This document shows, piece after piece, positions 39,226 through 45,043 of a stretch of 45,043 bases of DNA. Numbering within the stretch: position 1 is the first letter of the stretch; every line of letters starts with the position of its first letter. The stretch is taken from the NCBI GenBank assembly GCA_003427395.1, contig BFEA01000042.1:2006945-2051987 (forward strand), read 5' to 3'. Made by a program: the position numbers and the translations under genes. The notes under the pieces were generated by a model. It had not been told where the DNA came from, ran no database searches, and was given only the letters and a program-made list of their open reading frames with translations. Source of the DNA: Chara braunii (lineage: Eukaryota > Streptophyta > Charophyceae > Charales > Characeae).

Positions 39226-39489
39226 TGTCATAGGAAAAAGGGTTTAATAAGGGTTAAAATAACTAAGAGATTAACGAACTACTTGGCCAAAGCAAACGTG
39301 GTATTGAGAGAGATGTTGTTTTGGTTTAATTATGAGCGCTCGTTTGGGGAGTCTTTTGATAACTTAGTCGCTTTAGATGCTCGTCGTGTGCTGGAGTTGT
39401 AGGAGTTAGATTAATTCCTGCATTTTTTCGGTTAAATTTATTTTTAGTTCAATTTCAACATTTCAGGAATAAGTTTATCTTATATTTCT

Positions 39490-39800
39490 GGCTTTGTATA
39501 AATTTTAGGAAGACACTTTTTCTACGGGAAACGCTGCCCAAATTTCTGCAAATCCTGGGAGTTAGTTAAATTTTGTCTTTTACAAATTCAGCTTTTTGTC
39601 TGTATTCATATATGACTTAGTATAAATCCGGGAAACCTATCTCTCTAAAGGAGATGCTGCCCAAATTTTACTAATTCAGGGAGTTAGACAAAAAAATGGC
39701 TTTGTAAAAACCAGAGTTGATTTTTTTCTTGTATTTAGCTTTGTATAAATTATGAGAATGCACTTGTCCTACGGGAAGCGCTGCCGAAATTTTTTAGAAG
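39490..39800 (+). repeat. Three 124-bp tandem repeats (module A copy 2)
   Basis: GTATAAAT anchors occur at 39496, 39620 and 39743 with CTGCCCAAA or CTGCCGAAA ends, the same period and word order as 3270-3840. Confidence 0.85.
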
Positions 39801-40397
39801 AGTTAAGATATTTCAGAACTTGAGAATTTGACAGTCTGCCCTTGTTTAGGGTATACACTACTGAAATTCCTGTTATTTTTAGATAAACATAAGAGACCTT
39901 GGATTATTTCATGATCATTCAAACATGGTTTGGGCACTGGTCTATGCTGCATAGCAGACCACCTTTGTTCAGATTGATTCAAGGCTTGACTAGCTTCTGA
40001 CTGATCCTACGATGATCGTCTTCTATTATTTTTTGATAACAGGTGGGTTTCCTGATCAACTCTAATTCATTCCCGCTACGCAACCTCAAAGTCTTAGCCC
40101 CTGTGGATTGAAATGTTTCTTTGGGGTTTTTACCTGGACTTTTTTAAATGGTCTGTGTTTTGTTTTGGGAAGGTTGGACAAAGGTTGGGGTCTTCTGTGG
40201 GTAAGGCACAAGGGTGTGAGTGCTGAGAATTGTTAAAGTTGACCCCTTGTAGTGTGTGTTTTGTTGATCTGAAACCGCTGATGTGATTGCAATTGTGGTT
40301 CAAACTATGACTTTGACTTTCTTGCGATTATATATATATATTTTTTAGGGAAGTCACACTTTGATTGTGAGAAGTGATTGTCTCGTTTCTTCTGACC
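39800..40397 (+). other. Module A tail, no gene
   Basis: This parallels 3850-4430. Conserved words are TGATAACAGGT, GCCCYTGTGRTT, CGGACTTTTATT-like (TGGACTTTTTTA), TGTAGTGYGTG and GTGAGAAGTGAT. No open frame is shared. Confidence 0.55.
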
Positions 40398-40465
40398 CTA
40401 TATATATATATATATACATATATATACATATATATATACATATATATATATACATATATATATAC
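40398..40465 (+). repeat. (TA)n / TATACA microsatellite
   Basis: The tract continues on the far side of the inserted element at 41724-41773, so the insertion split one microsatellite. Confidence 0.9.
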
Positions 40466-41723
40466 AGGGTTACCTGACCGAACTTTTGGGGGCCCCCGGG
40501 CTGACCCCCGAACGTTCAGGCGTTCGGGGTCCTCAACAGAAGAATTCCCATGAGAAGTGAGAGTTGAAAAAACATTCCATAAAAAAAACATTCATCATAT
40601 TTATAAATTATCATTTCAATGTTTGTCCAATTCTAAAATTTTCAATTAAATTTGATATGTTCTCGTCTAATATGAGCTTTCTCTTCCAACTACATCTATT
40701 TGTTCAAGATGGAATGAAAGTCTGGACGAGTTTATAAAATGTTTTAATTAGACTTTCATTCTACAACAACAAATATCGTCTAATTTAGATTGGATTAACC
40801 TATTTATGACTAAAAATCCTTACCTAGAATGAAAGTCTAATTAGAATATTTCATGATTTCATCCAGACTTTCATTCCATCTCTAGCATGCAGTTCAAATC
40901 AGAAGGGATACCACATTCTTGGAAGGAAAGTTTTCAAGTAAGACGAAAAATTTTAAAATTGGAATGAGATTTTTTAAGATGGAATGAAAATTTGAAATTT
41001 AAAATGTAATTTTACTCTAGAATGATTATTTAATTTTGGGAAATTTTTCTGTTGCCGTTGGCGGGCCGAACACCTCCAGGTTCAGCCCCCGCCAAAAAAC
41101 AACTTGGCGCCTAAAAATAAGTTTTTCTTTCTGAATGTTTTTTTGTGAGTTGTCTATGATGTAGCCTACACGCCTATACATTTTGAAGCCATTCTGCTTA
41201 GCCAAAAAAAACATTAAAAATCGTCAAAGATGGGTGTGTCAAAACGTGCTTGCCCGCTCACTATTTTGTTTTTTTTCAGTTTTCACTTTTTTTTTTTTTA
41301 CTCCATATTTCGGGGCCTAAAATTTTTTAATGAGTTGTTGATTATGTAAACTAAATATCTGTAAATTTTCAGGGCATTTATCAATGCCAAAAAATAATTA
41401 AAAACCGGCAAAGATGGCGATGTCGAAAAGGTGCTGGCACACTCACTCATTTTAATTCTCTTTTTATTTTTTCTTATTTTTATCAGTGTTTATTTTCTGT
41501 ATTTGATTTTTAATTCAAATTTGGTAAAGAATTTGAATGTAGTAACCTGGCAAATGTTGTTATGTTTATGTTTCGCCATAACTTTTTTTTTTTGGGATTG
41601 TTTGAAAACGTTTTTTTTTTTTTTTTTTTTTTTTTTNTCCNCNTTCGGCCCGAATGGCCGAACNCCTTCCGAAGGGGTTCCGTATGTTCAGGCGTTCGGC
41701 CCGTCCCGAACGTCGACAACCCT
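40466..41723. mobile_element. hAT-like non-autonomous DNA element
   Basis: AGGGTT (40466-40471) and AACCCT (41718-41723) are terminal inverted repeats at a TA-rich target. CAGGGTT-type termini are common in hAT elements. Both ends carry CCGAACG/CGTTCGG palindromes (40475-40535 and 41645-41716), including the same word GTTCAGGCGTTCGG at 40515 and 41689. The inside is AT-rich with T runs and no transposase. An 8-bp target duplication cannot be told apart from the TA repeat. Four ambiguous bases lie at 41637-41664. Confidence 0.65.
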
Positions 41724-41767
41724 ATATATATATACACACACATATATATATATATACATATGTATAT

Positions 41768-42056
41768 ATATATCGTCACAAATAGAACTGTCTGGTAAAC
41801 CGTAGGCAGAGAGAGAGAAGAGGACAACAAACGAGGGGCTGTGACAAACTGTTTCGTCGGAGTTTCACCGACTCATCAGGAGGCTGAACCCTCAACAGTC
41901 TACAGAATCCCCTCACTGATTATACTGTAAATGATAATTTACCTTAACCAAAATCAAAGTAGACTATCACTCACCCACACCTTATGGAAAACTCTACAGA
42001 CTGGCGGTTCATACCCCATCACAAGCCACCAAAACATCCACGAAACAGAGAAAGGT
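41768..42056 (-). repeat. Retrozyme-like left direct repeat
   Basis: From ATATATCGTCACAAATAGAA to GAAACAGAGAAAGGT. Partner is 42193-42480. It carries the better hammerhead. Confidence 0.92.
41844..41903 (-). ncRNA. Type III hammerhead ribozyme
   Basis: Minus strand, in order: stem III 5' strand GUAGACUGU (41903-41895); position 17 U (41894); stem I hairpin GAGG/CCUC with loop GUUCAG (41893-41880); CUGAUGA (41879-41873); stem II GUCGG/CCGAC with loop UGAAACU (41872-41856); GAAA (41855-41852); stem III 3' strand to 41844. Stem III pairs over nine positions including three G-U. All core bases are consensus. The one oddity is the cleavage triplet GUU instead of the common GUC. Confidence 0.88.
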
Positions 42057-42192
42057 CTGTCACAGCCAAAAAATACACTGCAGACATGCCGCTGGCACTA
42101 GAGGCACAACATGGCCGCCTAGTAACGGTCCCGACCACTGCCGCTCGACATGAACGGAAAAAACCGTAGCAGGAAGCTAGCGAAGTCGTAGC

Positions 42193-42471
42193 ATATATCG
42201 TCACAAATAGAACTGCCCGGTAAACCGTAGGCAGAGAGAGAAGAGGACAACAAACGAGGGGTTGTGGCAAACTGTTTCGTCGGAGTTTCACCAACTCAAC
42301 AGGAGGCTGAACCCTCAAGTGTCTGCAGAATCCCCTCATTGATTACACTGTAAATGATAATCTACCTTAACCAAAATCAACGTAGACTATCACTCACCCA
42401 TACCAGATGGAAAACTTTATAGACTGTCGGTTCACACCCCATCACAAGCCAGCAAAACATCTACGAAACAA

Positions 42472-42480
<9 letters not shown>
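42193..42480 (-). repeat. Retrozyme-like right direct repeat
   Basis: The hammerhead here (about 42267-42325) has CUGUUGA for CUGAUGA, UUGG for UCGG in stem II and a C-C clash next to the cleavage site, so it should be inactive. A (TA)n tract follows directly. Confidence 0.9.
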
Positions 42481-42510
<30 letters not shown>

Positions 42511-42513
<3 letters not shown>

Positions 42514-43440
42514 TTTTCGAGTGTTCGCGCGGTTTATTGCGACCGTGGGTAAGGATCGAGCGCATTTGCATTAAGAGAAAACGAAGATCCTCTTTTGTCT
42601 TTTACTCTTTAAAGAATTATTATGTTTGGACGTTGTAGTCCGTGGCAGCCGTCAAAGTCAAACCCCTTGATTTATCTTCAAGCCCTAGACGATGGAGCTT
42701 GTCTCTAAGGCCATCGGAGTTGACTGTCACCACTGGCTGAAACCTGTGTACCACCCACTCTCCGCAGGGTGCAGAAGAGGGTGTGGTGATCAACCACCCT
42801 GACAATTGTCTAGCGTCGAGAGATTAACCCCTCAAGGCGCGTGCCAGCCGACACTTGAGTGTCGAAAGTGACCCTCGAGGTTATCGAGATTCGCGTGATT
42901 ACTGGTACTACGTCGTTGCGACTGTGTGCGTATGCTTGCATGGCTAGTCGATATGAGAAAGGTCTAGCGTCTGTGTGATTTTATCTTAAGTCTCACGTGC
43001 GACGTCTAGCCGATTTTCATGTTATAAGGTTATACGTTGAATACTGAAGAGACTAGGAGAGTTTTTGTATGTGTGTATTTTAATTCTTAGCGTGGTGTAA
43101 CGCGTGGTAAGTGGAATGTGTCCTAGTGGACCGACGGCGAGTCGTGCTTGAGACCTCAACCCCCCAATGCGTCGATTTGCATGCGGGTTCGATTTTGGGG
43201 CATTAACCGCACATACCCCCTATGCTACAGCGAACAAGAAATGCCATCGGTCGGGCCACCTTAATAACTGCATACGAAAAACCTTTGCATGTTGTTCGGT
43301 AGCTCAGCAGAGATACGCCCACCCAAAGGATGGTGACAGCTCCCGCGGGTGGACCTAAGTTGTACCTCGCGTAACCCTATCCTATCGTAGGGGTTCGCGA
43401 GAGGTATGATTGGCGCACTCGGCCAGAGCGGCAAAACACT
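42511..43440 (+). repeat. Module B, copy 2
   Basis: The best complete copy of the repeat at 4460-5960. It holds AGTCCGTGGCAGCCGTCAAA (42640), GCAGGGTGCAGAAGAGGG (42763), the palindrome CGACACTTGAGTGTCG (42849-42864), CCCTATGCTACAGCGAA (43218), GATACGCCCACC (43311) and a hairpin AACCCTA/TAGGGGTT (43373-43395). It follows module A copy 2 once the hAT-like and retrozyme-like inserts are removed, so A and B travel together. Confidence 0.65.
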
Positions 43441-43515
43441 CTACGACGAAGTCCTGCAAAATCCAGCGTGACACGTCCGGGAGGGTCCCCCTACGGGACC
43501 GATGCGCTCGGCATC

Positions 43516-43554
43516 GGGCTGGCTAGCAAGCGTGATGCGTGCGATGGTTTGTGT
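43516..43554 (+). repeat. Single monomer related to the 37-bp minisatellite
   Basis: GGGCTGGCTAGCAAGCGTGA and the following TGCGTGCGATGGTTTG match the unit at 24411-24626 in order and spacing. It stands alone. Confidence 0.6.
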
Positions 43555-43559
43555 TGGTT

Positions 43560-43955
43560 TGCGGTCACATGATTAGGAATAACTTGAAGGTGGGATGTTT
43601 TCTTTATTATTCGAACAATGTTGATGGGGTGACTAGACGGCGAGAAAACCGATATGTAAGTGTTACTTGGTGTTCCCCTGTCTTTTGAAAGCACATTGTT
43701 GTCATCTTCTTGCTTCGCGCTTCATCGAGTTATGCTGCAGGCTAGCATGCCCTATGGAGGGGAACCTATTTTCGATTGAAAGTAAGGCTTCATGACCAGT
43801 CACTCATGCTCTTTAGCTCGCATTTTTTTCAAGTGGAGGTAGGTCGGCTAAGGCAAGTAAAGAAGAGGAGCGTATCATCACGAGGAGTGGGAGGAGGATT
43901 GGCAGGAGACTATCACTGCGGTTTTTTAAGAAAGGTCTTACGCCATCTTCATCAT
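43560..43955. other. No gene recognised
   Basis: Ordinary mixed text. No frame or element end is visible. Confidence 0.35.
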
Positions 43956-44185
43956 CAGCAGCAACATCATCTGTAAGGATTATTATAGGTTCATTATGTT
44001 TATCATCAGCAACACAAATAATATCGTCATCATCAACAACATTGTGCGATAAATACTTACCAAGGTCATTATCTTCATCATCATAGTGCGGGAACATGGA
44101 TTATTATCATTGTTATCGTCATCATATCATCATCATCATCATATCATCATCATCATCACCATCGTCATCATCATCATTATTCAGG
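43955..44185 (+). repeat. Degenerate (ATC)n low-complexity tract
   Basis: ATC trinucleotides dominate, cleanest at 44120-44180, with interruptions upstream. Confidence 0.85.
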
Positions 44186-44538
44186 TGCATGGGCATAGGA
44201 GGAGGCCTCTTCATCACGTCTTCCCACTTCATTTCCCCCTTCACATTTCTCTATCAATTCTCTTTTTGTCCTCATGCCTCTCTCTCCTCCTTAAATTTAC
44301 ACCTTTTTTTTTTCCCCCCTTTCTCGCTTCCTTACTTCGACATGGACACTTTCCCTTGCTCTACTCTAGCCTGGTAGCTACTTCGTTTGTTGGAGTCTCT
44401 CACTCTAATTCCGAAAGGAAGTTGGGTGAGGGTGATTACAATGGATGGGGTGGTTGGGGTAATGGCGGGAGAAGGGGTAAAACATCACGAGGGAAATGGG
44501 GGAGGGGAGAGGAAGGGGAGGAGCTATGAATTCCCCAC

Positions 44539-44571
44539 GGCCCGCGGTCGCCTCGGGTACGACCGCGGGCC
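44539..44571. repeat. Perfect 12-bp inverted repeat, GC-rich
   Basis: GGCCCGCGGTCG and CGACCGCGGGCC flank a 9-nt loop. The following GCGGTCATGACCG is a further palindrome. This may be the end of an inverted-repeat element. Confidence 0.85.
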
Positions 44572-44768
44572 GCGGTCATGACCGTGGCGACCGCGGGCAA
44601 AAACGGGCCACCACGGCCGCAGGGGGAGGGGTGTGGGGAAGAGGGATGCGGATTGAGGTTCCAGAACCCCGCCCGCACCCCCTTGAACAGAAAAAAAGTC
44701 AAATTTTTTTTTTTCGGGGGGGTGATTTTTGGTGTGTGAAAGAAAAAATAGAAAAAAATAGAAAAAAA

Positions 44769-44770
<2 letters not shown>

Positions 44771-44836
<66 letters not shown>
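44771..44836 (+). repeat. (TGAT)n microsatellite
   Basis: About 16 perfect TGAT/TTGA units. Confidence 0.95.
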
Positions 44837-44838
<2 letters not shown>

Positions 44839-44911
44839 GGGGGAGGGGTCCTCCCTCCCCTCCCCCCGCACTACGCGCACAGTGCCGCACAAACACACAC
44901 ACTATGAAACA

Positions 44912-44931
44912 CCCGCGGATGCGTCCGCGGG
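44912..44931. repeat. 8-bp GC-rich hairpin
   Basis: CCCGCGGA and TCCGCGGG around TGCG. Further CCGCGG words follow to 44995. The window ends in an A run. Confidence 0.75.
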
Positions 44932-45043
44932 GCCGAGCTCGGAGGGGAAACGTATTCACGGCCGCCTCCGCGGCCTACCGGGTCCGCGCCGCGGACCCTA
45001 TTTTCCCAGATTTTTCCTGAATTAAATAATAGGCCAAAAAAAA

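Larger units (their letters stand above)
36400..40465 (+). repeat. Module A, copy 2
   Basis: Same order as 1500-4460: the conserved block (36412-36690, ending GGCAGGGAAC...CAGGTA), hairpin array (37697-39225), 124-bp repeats (39490-39800), TTTGATAACAGGTGGGTT (40032), TTAGCCC (40094), GTGAGAAGTGAT (40367) and a TA tract (40398-40465). Divergence from copy 1 is large outside the blocks. It is longer than copy 1 because of a poly(A) retroposon tail near 37440-37621 and a MITE at 38260-38762. Confidence 0.7.
41768..42480 (-). mobile_element. Retrozyme-like element with hammerhead-bearing direct repeats
   Basis: Two direct repeats, 41768-42056 (289 bp) and 42193-42480 (288 bp), are about 92% alike and separated by 136 bp. 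The total of 713 bp, the ~290-bp repeats, the lack of coding sequence and a type III hammerhead in each repeat match plant retrozymes, small non-autonomous LTR-type elements that spread through circular RNA. I found no clear tRNA-Met primer site or polypurine tract, so a pseudo-LTR dimer of an unseen Penelope-like element is the alternative. It sits in a TA tract. Confidence 0.7.

Noticed and set aside
1500-40465. Module A copies as the two LTRs of one giant retroelement.
   Set aside because: They are strongly diverged, and the DNA between them is a patchwork of unrelated nested elements on both strands.
43180-43200. A GGGTTCGATTTTGGG word resembling a tRNA T-arm.
   Set aside because: No matching A box, acceptor stem or anticodon arm can be placed upstream, and the module B copy at 5700 differs.
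44086-44529. Open frames over the ATC-rich tract.
   Set aside because: Translations are His/Ile/Ser runs from the microsatellite.

Overview
The window looks like nuclear DNA of a large, repeat-rich eukaryotic genome. I see no intact host gene, no bacterial-type operon and no tRNA. Almost everything I can identify is a transposable element, a decayed copy of one, a tandem repeat, or a fragment of large-subunit (LSU) rRNA. Two Penelope-like elements carry the GIY-YIG endonuclease upstream of the reverse transcriptase, a permuted order known from green algae, protists and some invertebrates. Together with plant-style L1-like LINE remains, CCHC/SAP/coiled-coil accessory proteins and retrozyme-like DNA, this suggests a green-lineage host. 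A charophyte such as Chara is my best guess. That is inference, not proof.

Layout. 1-289: two LSU rRNA 5'-end fragments in permuted order. 1500-4460: a long non-coding repeat ('module A'), with a conserved leader-like block, an array of 11 hairpins and five 124-bp tandem repeats. 4460-5960: two copies of a second repeat ('module B'). 6080-6460: a duplicated 140-bp segment. 6920-9570 (minus): decayed LINE ORF1-like coding sequence split by a small inverted-repeat element. 10600-11700: diverged tandem repeats. 12410-23330: an L1-like LINE. Its endonuclease half (22094-20574) and reverse transcriptase half (14324-12410) lie on the minus strand, split by Penelope-like element 1 (PLE1, 14325-20573). 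Its 3' zinc-knuckle part lies head-to-head on the plus strand (22145-23330). PLE1 itself carries a 351-bp MITE. 24411-24626: six 37-bp minisatellite units. 25598-27080: LSU rRNA-derived mosaic hit by a poly(A) retroposon. 27836-34050: an element with 85-bp terminal inverted repeats, containing PLE2 (27955-33783). 36400-40465: a second, diverged copy of module A with 14 hairpins. It is interrupted by a poly(A) retroposon and a MITE and ends in a TA tract that received a hAT-like element (40466-41723) and a retrozyme-like element (41768-42480). 42511-43440: module B again. 43950-45043: low-complexity DNA.

How the parts fit. Both PLEs have direct repeats (pseudo-LTRs, about 640 and 600 bp) with a hammerhead ribozyme core in each. 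Their coding order is CCHC knuckle, coiled coil, SAP-like motif, GIY-YIG, a Cys-x-Cys/Gly-His motif, then RT. All are broken by stops and frameshifts. The retrozyme-like element has two 289-bp direct repeats, one with a near-complete type III hammerhead. The most unusual non-protein signal is the module A hairpin array. At least 25 short hairpins share a nearly constant AAGTT loop, while their outer arms differ from unit to unit and still pair within each unit. I do not recognise this as a described family.
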